The position numbers were made by a program, and so were the translations under genes. A DNA stretch of 60,000 nt from Symbiodinium natans (Eukaryota; Sar; Dinophyceae; Suessiales; Symbiodiniaceae). The DNA lies in the NCBI GenBank assembly GCA_905221605.1, contig CAJNDS010000791.1:636001-696000 (forward strand), given 5' to 3'. Shown here piece after piece: positions 42,615-52,487 of this stretch. Positions within the stretch are counted from its first letter, which is position 1. Every line of letters starts with the position of its first letter. The notes beneath the pieces were generated by a model that saw nothing but the letters and a program-made list of their open reading frames with translations, was not told the origin of the DNA and made no database searches.

Positions 42615-42742
42615 ATTCCGGGTCCGGTGAAGGTCCGGGTTCGGGTCCAGGTCCGTGCGGGTCCGGGGGGTCCGGGTCCCCGTCCGGGTCCGGGTCCGGG
42701 TCCGGGTCCGGGTCCGGGTCCGGGTCCGGGTCCGGGTCGGGA
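42615..42742 (+). repeat. (GGGTCC)n hexanucleotide minisatellite, copy 2
   Basis: Purer than copy 1 in its last 70 nt. Confidence 0.95.
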
Positions 42743-42824
42743 CGTTGAGGCGCGAGAAAAGCGATAGTATGAACCCTAGACCCGGTTTCTTGGAGAGAGA
42801 GGGGGGTTTAGAGGGGGGTTTCGC

Positions 42825-42910
42825 GGCGGGGGCAGATTGGGCAGCACCTGGAGTCCAAACTGGACGTCGTCGTTGAAGGCGCTGGGCATGACGAAGATGC
42901 TCTCCTGAAA
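42825..42910 (-). CDS. exon, unknown product
   Basis: The minus frame reads QESIFVMPSAFNDDVQFGLQ then VLPNLPPPR. The coding signal is strong. Confidence 0.7.
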
Positions 42911-43104
42911 GAAGAAAGGTTTCTGGGATTGTCCACGCTATCGGCGTCAGCTCCAAGAATCCCCGAAACCTCCAACCCTCCAGGCTTGGGGTTTTGGAAC
43001 CCTCAAATCCCGAACCCGCTAAGACGCTATTTAAACCAAACACCAGAACCTGAACCCTGCAAAAGGCTAAAGCAAAGGTGTTGAGGTTCGGTGAGTGCCC
43101 CCTA

Positions 43105-43192
43105 GGAGTGCCACCCAGTCTCCGAATCCAGGAAGACGAGGTCTTGGAGCTTGAAGGAGTGCGGCTTCTCCTCCCCAAAAGCCAATCTTCAG
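43105..43192 (-). CDS. exon, unknown product
   Basis: The minus frame reads FGEEKPHSFKLQDLVFLDSE then TG, with donor near TGG|GTGGC. Confidence 0.7.
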
Positions 43193-43429
43193 AACTTCGG
43201 CTACAAGGATCGACAGGGTTTTGGGTCCCCTTCTTGCTGGGCCAGTGTCCAATAAGGGAGCGAAAGGTTAGGCTGTGGGAGTCTTGCTGGGAAAGGCGAC
43301 TTACTCGTCTCATTAGTGAGCGGTTAGAATGTGAAGATGGGCATTTTTCCCCACCCTCGGTGTGGGGTTGTTAGATTTAAGCTCAACTCTTCTCTCGCCC
43401 GGAACTCTTCTGCTCGCCCGGTCTACTCC

Positions 43430-43575
43430 TCGCTCATCCCTAGCGTGCCCAACCCCAAAGTGTCCCCAGCCCCAGAGTCTCGCCCAAACCCAGTGTTTTC
43501 GGAGTGCCTCTCCCTGGAGTGTTTTCGGAGTGCCCAGCCCCAGAGTGTCCCTGGAGTGCCCAACCACAGAGTATC
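43430..43575 (-). repeat. minisatellite of about 20-30 nt units
   Basis: Imperfect repeats of GAGTGCCCAGCCCCAGAGTG-like units. Open frames here follow the repeat. Confidence 0.75.
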
Positions 43576-43929
43576 TCTACCAAGAGAGGGTGGGGATGTT
43601 CGAAGTAAAACCATTGTTCTAACAAAGGACACTCTTGCGTCTGGCTCCAACTTTCCAGGCACGACAGGATACTTGGAGGCTCAGGGTATTTCATAGCTTT
43701 TTTGGGCGATACCGAGTTCCAACTAGACAGTCGGCTTGCGCAAAAAAACAAACTAGCAGGGGATGCAAGTGTGCGGAAGCTTCTGCACAAACGGAGGAAG
43801 AATCAGAAACGTTGCAGCACCCCAAACTTCAAGACGCCCCAAGCCCAAAACCTGAAGCCGCCTAGAAGCTTCAGCAGTACTGACACCGGAAGCCACAAGC
43901 TCGAAGTCGAAGTACTGATGCATACCCTA

Positions 43930-44020
43930 CACACCCAATAGCTCCTTCTGCTGGAGTTCCTGCACGGACTCCTCCAACGACCTCTTCACTGTCGCCACCC
44001 ACTCGTACCTCAGTCCGGGC
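43930..44020 (-). CDS. exon, helical
   Basis: Acceptor GGACTGAG|GTACG. It reads YEWVATVKRSLEESVQELQQ then KELL. Helices like this occur in the C-terminal stalks of large GTPases, but the similarity is generic. Confidence 0.65.
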
Positions 44021-44069
44021 CAGCAGCTTCGTGGGCTTTGTGGAAGCAGCTGCAAGGGATTGGGGTTCA

Positions 44070-44137
44070 GGGCAGCTCCATTATAGTCATCCGGACCCCT
44101 GCATAGGGGGCGGCGTCAGCGAAGATGCCCTTATACC
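44070..44137 (-). CDS. exon, unknown product
   Basis: Acceptor CAACTAG|GG. It reads YKGIFADAAPYAGVRMTIME. The PYAG word recalls mitochondrial carriers, but the spacing does not fit, so no call is made. Confidence 0.5.
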
Positions 44138-44486
44138 CTAGTTGCAACCACCCATGAAGCTCGAGGGTACAGGCAGGGGACGGGGCTGAGATGGCGATGA
44201 ATGACTTATAAACTTCTAAGGGACATGATGCGTTTTCTCATGCCCTGAATCTTCAGCTGCCTTCCTCTTTGCATACACAAAAGGCAGCAATCAGAAGTGA
44301 ACGGTTCATTTCTGTATGCTCATGTCATCTTCCAGTATGCTGCAGGACTTTGTTGTATTACCCTGCAGTAGGTCGCTGAGCGCGGGTCACGGGAGAAGAC
44401 TACTTGCTGTTAGCAGTCCCGCAACTAGATTTCCAGAACAATTGCCCAGCTAGTCCAGTATTGAATTTCGAGTCCCGGAGCCTACA

Positions 44487-44552
44487 GGAAGCCCAAGTGG
44501 CTGCTGCTGCTGGTTGACCATGCTCAGGCACTGAAGCACAAAGCCTGAAACT
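44487..44552 (-). CDS. short exon
   Basis: Acceptor GTTTCAG|GC. It reads FVLQCLSMVNQQQQPLGLP, with donor CCT|GTAGGC. Confidence 0.55.
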
Positions 44553-44664
44553 GCGGAGCTGTGGTTTGGGGGCCAGGGAAGGGTGTTGTAAAGCTGCTTT
44601 GCCATGCTCAGGTGTCCGCAATTCTTGAAACCCTGAACAAAACCACTCAATGTATTCAGTGCTT

Positions 44665-44738
44665 CACCTGCGACCTGCCCAGGGGCCGATGGCAGGAGAG
44701 ATCCTCGCAAGCTTGAGGTGGTACAGCGCAAACCTCGG
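44665..44738 (-). CDS. exon, unknown product
   Basis: Acceptor TCCGAG|GTTT. It reads FALYHLKLARISPAIGPWAG, with donor CGCAG|GTGAAG. Confidence 0.55.
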
Positions 44739-45089
44739 AGACAAAAGCGCTCCCTCTCACATTTCGGCTAGGGTTCGGAGATCAAGGGCTCGGGGTAACG
44801 GTGAGGGTGTAGGGTCAGGCTTTGTCACCAGGAATCTGGGCTCTCTTCAACGCCCCCTGAAACCCAACTCAAGCGCACCTGCTTGAAAGCAGGCATATAT
44901 GCATGTACATGCGCATCCGCATCTGCATGTATGTACACGTGTACATATACATGTAGACATACACAGAGTCCCAGCCTCGTGAGTTTTTGTGTTACACGTA
45001 GACGACTGGTGTCTTGTAACGGTCAAGGTTGCTCACATTGCTTGTTTGGGGGGGACAATATATTACAGCTGTGTGCGTATACATGTTAA

Positions 45090-45230
45090 GAAACCCGCAG
45101 AAACTGCGTCGAGGGAGCAGGCAGACCTGGAAGAGATCCCCGACGTGCCGACCCAATTCCTCGGGCTTCTTCTTGCTTCCTTTTTGTTCTTGGTGGAGCA
45201 AGAGCTTGGGGAGGCTTTGAGGCTTTATGG
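45090..45230. CDS. coding-like on both strands
   Basis: Minus: LLLHQEQKGSKKKPEELGRH then VGDLFQ. Plus: EEIPDVPTQFLGLLLASFLF, a possible membrane segment. The strand is undecided. Confidence 0.35.
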
Positions 45231-45399
45231 CGCGCCAAAGACGTAGGTACTTGATATCACCCATGCAATTTATGCAATTTGTGCTCCTGAAGGGAGCTGA
45301 TCCTGACTCCCAACTTCCCTAGCTCCCTACGATGAGACTATGAGCGTAGATCAATCCGCAAACCTTATGGAACCTGGAAGCCTCCCTGAGCCCCGCGCC

Positions 45400-45462
45400 C
45401 CGCGATTGTTCACGATGACCAGGTCAGAGCAGGCCATGGTCATCAAGGCCACCTCAGAGGGT
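45400..45462 (-). CDS. exon of large GTPase, region after G3 (candidate)
   Basis: Acceptor CTCTGAG|GTG. It reads VALMTMACSDLVIVNNRGAR with strong codon bias. In RHD3/Sey1, GBP and VLIG-type GTPases the helix and strand after the G3 motif read like ALxxLAxSDLLIxN, which this matches. It would be a downstream exon of the gene whose P-loop is at 48.1 kb. Confidence 0.55.
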
Positions 45463-45739
45463 TGAGGGCTTATGGGCTTAGGGCTTAGGGCTTAGGGCCT
45501 AGGGCTTGGGGCTTAGGGCTTAGAATTTGGGCTTTGGGTTTAGGGATTGGGTTTAGGGTTTAGGGTGTTCAGGGTTCAGGGTCAGGTTTGATGAGTTCGG
45601 GCATCTAGGAGCTCTTGGGCTTGAGTTTGGGTGTAGGGCTGAGGGCTCTGCAGGTGGGGATTCAGGGGCTCGACCCGCTTGTCTGCTGGTGGACATCAAT
45701 CCCCGTAGAACGCAAGGTGTGGGAATGCTCCTTCCTACG

Positions 45740-46110
45740 ATGGGTTAGGATGGTTTCGTGCAAGAAGACGATGGACCCTAACACAAGCACAGCGATTGCC
45801 ATGTCCGCCGTTCAGCCTGCACTGGCGAGGCAAGCGCGGCCACAGCACTCCTTTGATATGACGCCTAAGCTGCTTGACCTGTTCTATTCTGCAAGACCTG
45901 GTTCCACAAAACTCCCGCACATGCAAGTCATCCGGCCTGCTTGTCGAAGACATCATCCCGGGCTTCAACAGACAGCAGGCCCTGCACATGAGAGCATACA
46001 AAACACCTATGGGAGGCGGGCTTTCCTTTAACAGCCCCCAAACCCTCTGGCCCCTGGACCTGTCAGAGTGCAAGGTTGGCAAAGGGAACAGAAAAGTCCG
46101 CATTTCATGA
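45740..46110. CDS. long open frames on both strands, undecided
   Basis: Plus: STAIAMSAVQPALARQARPQ and, in another frame, SGLLVEDIIPGFNRQQALHM. Minus: CRIEQVKQLRRHIKGVLWPR. The region lies between two candidate GTPase exons, so it may be intron. Confidence 0.25.
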
Positions 46111-46119
46111 GCGGCTTCA

Positions 46120-46216
46120 ACCCGAGGTCCAGGAGAACAATAGCTTGAAGACTTTCCGGGCCTCTGTGTCCAGGATCACCAAGAGGGCATGTCGCGTTTC
46201 CAAGAGGGAGATGTAC
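46120..46216 (-). CDS. exon of large GTPase, G3-like (candidate)
   Basis: Acceptor CTGCTAG|GTAC. It reads YISLLETRHALLVILDTEAR then KVFKLLF. The string LLVILDTE fits the G3 strand and DxxG motif of GBP/VLIG-type GTPases, but the Gly is replaced by Ala (DTEA). It could be divergent or unrelated. Confidence 0.4.
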
Positions 46217-46799
46217 CTAGCAGCTGAGGGGAGTTCTTAGGAATCCGCCGCGGTTAAGACACCACTGTGCCGCCCCACCGTAGTTCTAAGTTATACGATA
46301 CCTGGAACCTCCCAAGCTATGTTTCTATGCTTCATGACACAGAGAACCAACAAAAAACTTCTTAGCCGACATCCCTCATGGAAAGCAACAAGCTTTCAAG
46401 GAGTTTGGGTTTGGGGCTCAGGGTCCGGACGCGTCCTGTAGTGCTGTTGATGTGTTCTTTCGTTTTGTCTATTCTTGTGTTTTTTTTGCACGTTTTGTTG
46501 GTGGGGGTGGGAGAGGGAAGTGGGCTGTGGTATCTTTGGCAGGATGCGACCGTACGTTCAAACAGACTTTCCCAACTCCACCAAACCTCTAAACTGCTCC
46601 ATCCCTTAAACACCTCAACCTAAAATCAACACACGGAAACCCATAAATCCGTTCCCCGATGCCGTTCAAGCTGCAGGCCCTTAGTGCAGCGCCCGGCGTG
46701 CGTCGCAAACGAGCAGCCGAAAAGGTAGTTCATCCTTGCCCCAAGACTCCTAACCGCTACGCGTGCATGTTGATTCCCCGCCTCCTAGCCTAGCAAGTC

Positions 46800-46990
46800 A
46801 CTGGAGACAGCTCACAAAATTCCATATGACAGGGTCTAAGCTGATAAATTCGCATCCATAGCAGTCCCTCGGAGTGCCGCATGCCGGCCACGGCTTGACG
46901 CATCTTTTGAATTCCCTGCCGGTATGTGAGAGCAGCAGAGCTGTTGTAGCAAAGCTGTTGCAGCACGCAACACGAGGGTCTCCTCGTACC
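46800..46990 (-). CDS. exon candidate
   Basis: The minus frame reads VLQQLCYNSSAALTYRQGIQ then KMRQAVAGMRHSEGLLWMRI with coding-like bias. It is continuous with the open frame through the microsatellite to 47500, but that may be chance. Confidence 0.5.
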
Positions 46991-47165
46991 TCTGGACCTT
47001 CCACACTCTGTATGGCCGGCTCGTGCAGCGCGGTCTGCTGAGGTTGCATAGTAGTAATGGCATCCCAGCTTCATACAACATGCGCTACTTCTGCTACTGC
47101 TACTGCCACTGCCACTACTACGCATGCTGACATCACTGCCACTAGAAGTAGTAGTAGCGGTGGTG

Positions 47166-47318
47166 GTGGTAGCAGTAGCAGTAGCAGTAGCAGTAGCAGT
47201 AGCAGTAGCAGTAGCAGTAGCAGTAGCAGTAGCAGTAGCAGTAGCAGTAGCAGTAGCAGTAGCAGTAGCAGTAGCAGTAGCAGTAGCAGTAGCAGTAGCA
47301 GTAGCAGTAGCAGTAGTG
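47166..47318 (+). repeat. (AGCAGT)n microsatellite
   Basis: About 25 near-perfect hexamer copies. In the minus frame that is open through 46790-47500 it would encode an alternating Thr-Ala run. Confidence 0.95.
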
Positions 47319-47445
47319 GAAGCGGCTGTGCTTGTGTGATAGAGACATGTCCCCTCGCTTCGTGCGTTGTGATGTTGCATTTTGCAGCAAACATCATTGA
47401 AGCATGTGATGCAGTGACGTAGCAATTGCATGTCGTTTGCTCTTG

Positions 47446-47673
47446 CTATCTTTTGTACGTGCTGTAGTAGCCACGGTACCGCCGTTTCTTCTGTTGCCAC
47501 GAAGAACTTGATGCCATAGAGTTGGACAGAGAAGAAGCTGCCGCCACTCTGGCTTGCAGTAAGTTGGTAGCGTCATGACCGGGGCATCTATCGGTGTCAT
47601 TGTTGGTGCACGCTCCCTGTGCCGCGCACACCGGCATAAGGAGCACAACCAATCTGGAGAGCATGCTGGGCAA
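47446..47673 (-). CDS. small secreted protein ORF
   Basis: A 75-codon ORF from ATG to TAG. MPSMLSRLVVLLMPVCAAQG is a good signal peptide, with likely cleavage after AAQG, followed by ACTNNDTDRCPGHDATNLLQ with two Cys and a basic C-terminus (KKRRYRGYYSTYKR). Codon bias is good in the first half. It may instead be the first exon of a longer gene. It lies inside the span of the candidate GTPase gene. Confidence 0.5.
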   Translation of the reverse strand: MPSMLSRLVVLLMPVCAAQGACTNNDTDRCPGHDATNLLQARVAAASSLSNSMASSSSWQQKKRRYRGYYSTYKR

Positions 47674-48054
47674 AACTCTTCCCTTCTACAGAGCACCTGA
47701 CTTTTGCAGGGCTGTTTTGACAAGGCCAGCAGCAGTTGTAGCAATATGATTGCAGCAGTACTACCTTTGAGGAAGCATCTTCTCAATGGAGTGGATTAGG
47801 CCGCAAGTCCAGAGGATCTCAATCAGCCTTGAACACCCGGCAACCGGACCATATCTTCAGTAGTTGGCCATGTGCCAAGGCTTACTACCCTGAGTGCGCA
47901 GACATAGGCGCAAGCGGACGAACCTCCATGATTCTGGGTTTAGGGTCTGGGGCTAGGGGGGAATGAGCTCAGGCTTGTAGGATGGACAGATTCAGAGCCT
48001 ACTGCCTGACAGAGACATTGATCCGACCTTTGGCCTTCGATATTCAAGCGCAAC

Positions 48055-48106
48055 CTAGCGTCAGAGTGCTCTTGCCACTGCTCTGCACGCCGATCACGCT
48101 GATGAC
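48055..48106 (-). CDS. exon with GTPase P-loop GVQSSGKS (RHD3/VLIG-type)
   Basis: Acceptor AGCTCAG|GTC. It reads VISVIGVQSSGKSTL. GVQSSGKSTL is the G1 (Walker A) sequence typical of dynamin-superfamily and VLIG/URGCP/RHD3-like large GTPases, with Gln-Ser-Ser before GKS. The exon ends soon after at CTAG|GTTGCG. Candidate G3 and post-G3 exons follow at 46.1 and 45.4 kb on the same strand. The cellular role is unknown; relatives remodel membranes or act in defence. Confidence 0.75.
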
Positions 48107-48374
48107 CTGAGCTCTAGCGCTTTTGGGAGGGTTCTGCCCAGCCTGTAGAAAAATCTCGCTCAAACCCCAAACACCCCCGTCTTCTCCCTCCGATTCCCGA
48201 CCTCAATTGCCCCAGTATCCCAATACCGTCACTCCACGATCCCTCAGAAGCACCCTAAGCACCAAGAACTCACTAAGCCCGCCCTGAACCCCCTTCAAAA
48301 AAAAAATAAGTTAAGAAAACCCACACACACACACACACAACCACACGCACCTCTCGCACACACTCCCTGCGGCC

Positions 48375-48480
48375 GCGGTGCTAGAAGCGGCCGACGGCGC
48401 ACATCCACTCCCAGGTCCCGATCCAGCTCCCGCAGGATATCGCCCAGGAAGTCAGAACCTTGGTCTGCTCGGTTAGGGGG
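48375..48480 (-). CDS. exon upstream of the P-loop exon
   Basis: The minus frame reads ADQGSDFLGDILRELDRDLG then VDVRRRPL with strong bias. It may be the 5' part of the GTPase gene. Confidence 0.65.
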
Positions 48481-48591
48481 CTCTGGCTGGCATAGATGAG
48501 GCTCTCCAAAAGGTGGTTCTAAACGGGTTGAAGTAGTTTTTGCCTTAATTAAGGGGTTTAACAATAGGATTTTGGAGTCCAAATCCCTGCA

Positions 48592-48680
48592 AAAATCCCT
48601 CCGAGAGGCCGAAGAAGGATGCCCCGGAGAGCTGCGGATGCCAGCGGAGAGGCTCAAAGGCACCTCCGGGGCTGTGGGCT
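48592..48680 (-). CDS. exon upstream of the P-loop exon
   Basis: The minus frame reads HSPGGAFEPLRWHPQLSGAS then FFGLSEGF. The coding signal is strong. The product is unknown. Confidence 0.6.
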
Positions 48681-48847
48681 TCAAGAAGGTCTTGAGGGTT
48701 TAGGCTTTGGGTGGTTTAGGGTTTAGGGGTTAGGGGTTATATAGGGGGTGAAGGATCAAAAAATAAATAAATAAGCCTCAAAAAAAAATAACCACAAGGG
48801 ATCAAAAAAATAAAAATAAGCATTAAAAAAAATAACCCATTTTCCTC

Positions 48848-48925
48848 TTGGAATACAGCGGGGGGGGTTTGGGGGCGGGCCCCCCCCCCCCATTTGCAAA
48901 CACAATGCTCGCACGATGGGTAGTA
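48848..48925 (-). repeat. dispersed G/C-hairpin repeat, copy 2
   Basis: A G-rich run, then a C-rich run able to pair with it, then CATTTGCAAACACAATGCTC. Confidence 0.8.
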
Positions 48926-48944
48926 GTGGGTGGTGGTAGTGGTT

Positions 48945-49105
48945 GGAAAACCTTCTATTTTCTCGATCTTTTAATAGGAAAACCTCTATTTCTTCATATT
49001 CCCACAAGAAAACCTCTATTTTCTTCACGTTTTCATAGGAAACCTCTATCATCTCTATGTTTCCATCGGAAAACCTTTATTTCCATATATTTTAAGAAAA
49101 CTTAA
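48945..49105 (+). repeat. AGGAAAACCTCTA family tandem units
   Basis: Four to five units of about 30 nt, each with GGAAAACCTCTAT or a close variant. It follows the hairpin repeat directly. Confidence 0.8.
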
Positions 49106-49159
49106 ACTTTTTAGTATCCCAATGGCTTCAACAAGATTCATAAAGCACGCTTTGCAGTG

Positions 49160-49345
49160 GCACAGCTTGATAAAAACGCGGGGGGGTTGGGGTTGGCGCA
49201 GCCCCCCCACCCCCCCCACTTGGCTTTGCAGCACGCTTTGCACAGCTTAAAAAAAACAGCGGGGGGGTTGGGGGGGGCGCAGCCCCCCCCATTTGCAAAC
49301 AATGTTCGCACGATGCGTAGAAGTGGTGGTAGTGGTTGGAAAACC
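49160..49345 (-). repeat. dispersed G/C-hairpin repeat, copies 3 and 4
   Basis: Two adjacent copies, each preceded by GCACAGCTT(G)A and A-rich sequence. The second again ends CATTTGCAAACAATGTTCGC. Confidence 0.8.
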
Positions 49346-49520
49346 TTCTAGTTTCTCGATCTTTCAATGGGAAAACCTCTATTTCTTCATACTCCCACAA
49401 GAAAACGTCTACTGTCTTCACGTTTTCATGAGAAATCCTCTATTATCTCTATGTTTCCATCGGAAAAACTCTACTTCTACATGTTTTAAGCAAAAAACTT
49501 CCATTTTCTTTGCATTCCAA
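49330..49520 (+). repeat. AGGAAAACCTCTA family, second tandem block
   Basis: The same order of units as at 48945-49105 with few differences, so the composite (hairpin plus tandem units) has been duplicated as a block. Confidence 0.8.
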
Positions 49521-49529
49521 TGGCTTCAA

Positions 49530-49795
49530 AGAACAATATATAATACATACTACATAATATATAAAATATACTATATAATGAATAATAAATAATAAATTAA
49601 TTAATAATAAATAATATTATATATTTTATATATTGTATATTATGTATACAGTATATATTATATATTATATACTTTATATTATGCATTATATGCAGTATAT
49701 AATATGCAATATACAATATATGATATGCAATATATGACATATAATATACAATATGCGATATATATATAATATATATATATATATGGTCATATGGA
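49530..49795. repeat. AT-rich low-complexity block
   Basis: TATATAAT-type sequence, no gene. Confidence 0.9.
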
Positions 49796-49949
49796 CCCAC
49801 CGCGGGCCTTGATCTTTGCAAAAGTACCGCAAATACCGATAAAACCTATGCTGTCTGGTGATTTTCCGGTGACTGGATTTTTGACTGTATTCCTTAATTC
49901 ACTCTCTCACACACACACACACACGGATGGTTTTTCTTTCTGTTGGCTT

Positions 49950-51270
49950 TTGTTTATAATTTAAGACTTAGGCATTTAAACCTAAGCCTGCAAAAAAAAA
50001 CCCTTAACCTTTAAACCCTGTAGGGTTGAGGTTTCAAGGTTAAGGGTTTAAGATTTAGGCATTTGAACCTATGCCGGCAATTAAACCCTAAGCCCTTAAC
50101 CTTTGAATTCTATAGGGTTAAGATTTTTACAGGTTTAGGTTTAAGATGTAGGCATTTAAACCTAAGTCTGCAACTAATTTTAAACCCTTAACCTTTAAAC
50201 CCTGTAGGGCTAAGGTTTAAAGGCTTAGGGTTTAAGATTTCGCCATTTAAACCTGTAGCCAAGCCCTTAACCTTTAAACCCTGTAGGGTTAAGATTTTAA
50301 AGGTTTAGGATTTAAGATTTAAGCATGTAAATCTCAGACTTCAATGAATTTTAAACCCTTAACCTTTAAACCCTGTTGGGCTAAGGTATAAAGGTTTCAG
50401 GATTAAGACTTAGGCATTTAAACCGATTCCGGCAATTAACGCTAAGCCTTTAACCTTAAAACCCTATAGGGTCAAGATATTTAATGGTTTAGGGTTTATG
50501 TTTCAGGTTTAGGTATTTAGACCTATGCCGGCAGTTCATATTGAACCCTTAACCTTAAACCCTATAGGGATAAGATTTAGAGGTTTAGGATTCTTTACTT
50601 AGACATTTAAATCTAAGCTTGCAATTAAACCGAAACCCTTAACCTTTAAAACCCTATAGGGTGAAGGTTTAAAGTTTTAGGGTTTAAGATTCAGACATTT
50701 AAACCGACGGCAATTAGCAATAAACCCTGAACTTTTAAACCCTATAGGGTTAAGGTTTAAAGGTTTGGGGTTTAAGATTTTGGCATTTAAACCTAAGTAT
50801 GTAATTAATTTGTCACCCTTAACACCCTTAAACTTTGTAGTGTGAAGGTTTAAAGGTTTAGGGTTTAAGATTTAGACATTTAAACCTAAGCCCATAGAGT
50901 TTAAACCTTAAGGGTTGAAGGTTTAGGCATCTATTCCTTAACCCTAAACCCTCTAGGGTCCGGACCCTAAAGCCCTCGGCAATCAAGCCTAAACCCTTGA
51001 CCTTCAAACCCCATAGGATGAAGGTTTGAAGGTTTGGGGTTTAAGGCTAAGGCATTTAAACCTAGAGGGCATTTAAGCCTTAACCCTAAACCCTTCAGGG
51101 CCAGAACCTTAGCACCCTATATGGATCTAGCACCTGCAGGTATACATCGGTTTTTAAACCATTACACCCTGTAAGAAGGTTTAGGGTCTTTTCGGGGTCT
51201 GTCTCTAAATTTCTCACGGGGTTAACCCTGCAGGGTTTAAAGTTAAAGGTTTAGGATTAAAGGTTTAGGC
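49950..51270. repeat. satellite of about 90-bp units with internal palindrome
   Basis: About 12 to 14 diverged units. Each has a GATTTAGGCATTTAAACC head, a CCTTAACCTTTAAACCCT arm and a TAGGGTTAAGGTTTAAAGG arm that pair with each other. The unit is itself built from TTTAGGG/CCCTAAA-like words. Confidence 0.9.
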
Positions 51271-51299
51271 AATACCTGAAGGATTAGAAGTCTTCTCCT

Positions 51300-52145
51300 G
51301 GTAAAACCATCTTTTCTCGAGAAAAAGATTGTTTTTCGAAGGATGGTTGCTCAAAACCATCTTTTTCTCGAGAAAAAGATGGTTTCCAACCAAAAAACCA
51401 TCTTTTTCTCGAGAAAACAAAAAAAAACCAAAAAAACAAAAAAAAAAACAATCTTTTCCAAAACTATGGGGCTGGGGCCTCCAAAAGATGGTTTTTTTGG
51501 TTTTCTCGAGAAAAAGATGGTTTTTTGGTTCGAAACCATCTTTTTCTCGAGAAAAAGATGGTTTTTGGAGGTCTTCTCCTGGGAAAACCATCTTTTTCTC
51601 GAGAAAACCAAAAAAAAAAACAAAAAAAAACTAAAAAAACCATCTTTTCCAAAACTATGGGGCTGGGGCCTCCAAAAGATGGTTTTTTTTGGTTTTTTTG
51701 GTTTTCTCGAGAAAAAGATGGTTTTGTGGTTCGAAACCATCTTTTTCTCGAGAAAACCAAAGAAACAAAAAACAAAAAAACCAAAAAAACCATCTTTTCC
51801 AAAACTATGGGGCTGGGGCCTCCAAAAGATGTTTTTTTTGGTTTTTTTGGTTTCCTCGAGAAAAAGATGGTTTTTTGGTTCGAAACCATCTTTTTCTCGA
51901 GAAAAAGATGGTTTTACCAGGAGAAGACCTCCAAAAACCATCTTTATCTCGAGAAAAAGATGGTTTTACCAGGAGAAGACCTCCAAAAACCATCATTTTT
52001 CTCGAGAAAAAGATGGTTTTCCCAGGAGAAGACCTCCAAAAACCATCTTTTTCTCGAGAAAAAGATGGTTTCGAACCAAAAAAACCATCTTTTTCTCGAG
52101 AAAACCAAAAAAAACCATCTTTTGGAGGCCCCAGCCCCATAGTCT
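51300..52145. repeat. tandem palindrome array centred on CTCGAG
   Basis: About 14 copies of a perfect or near-perfect palindrome with core CTTTTTCTCGAGAAAAAG flanked by CCAT/ATGG. A second conserved block (AACTATGGGGCTGGGGCCTC) is interspersed and appears in inverted orientation at the right end. The long open frames across it are repeat artefacts. Confidence 0.95.
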
Positions 52146-52277
52146 TGGAAAAGATGTTTTTTTTGGTTTTTTTGGTTTTTTTGGTTTTTTGGTTTTTTGT
52201 TTTTTGTTAGTTTCTTGTTTTGTTGTTGTTCCCTTGATCTGGCTAGGACTCGGATGCCACCCGCGGTGGGTCATTGG

Positions 52278-52377
52278 NNNNNNNNNNNNNNNNNNNNNNN
52301 NNNNNNNNNNNNNNNNNNNNNNNNNNNNNNNNNNNNNNNNNNNNNNNNNNNNNNNNNNNNNNNNNNNNNNNNNNNNN
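52278..52377. other. assembly gap (100 N)
   Basis: Exactly 100 unknown bases, the usual placeholder for a scaffold gap of unknown size, placed between two repeat arrays. Confidence 0.99.
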
Positions 52378-52487
52378 CACGTTGACCTTCACTATCGTGT
52401 GTGTATATAATATATATTGAAATTTCTTGATTTTCTTTATTTGTTTTTTTTTTCCACACATAGGACCCGCAGGACCAGGCGGACAGA

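Noticed and set aside
44070-44137. Mitochondrial carrier family exon
   Set aside because: PYAG and KGIF words are suggestive, but the spacing between them is too short for the carrier repeat.
49950-52145. CRISPR array
   Set aside because: Units are palindromic tandem satellites without unique spacers of uniform length, and the context is eukaryotic.
51343-52410. 355-codon ORF rich in FSREKDGF and KPSFSREN words
   Set aside because: It follows the palindrome array period, exists on both strands and in several frames, and runs into the N gap.
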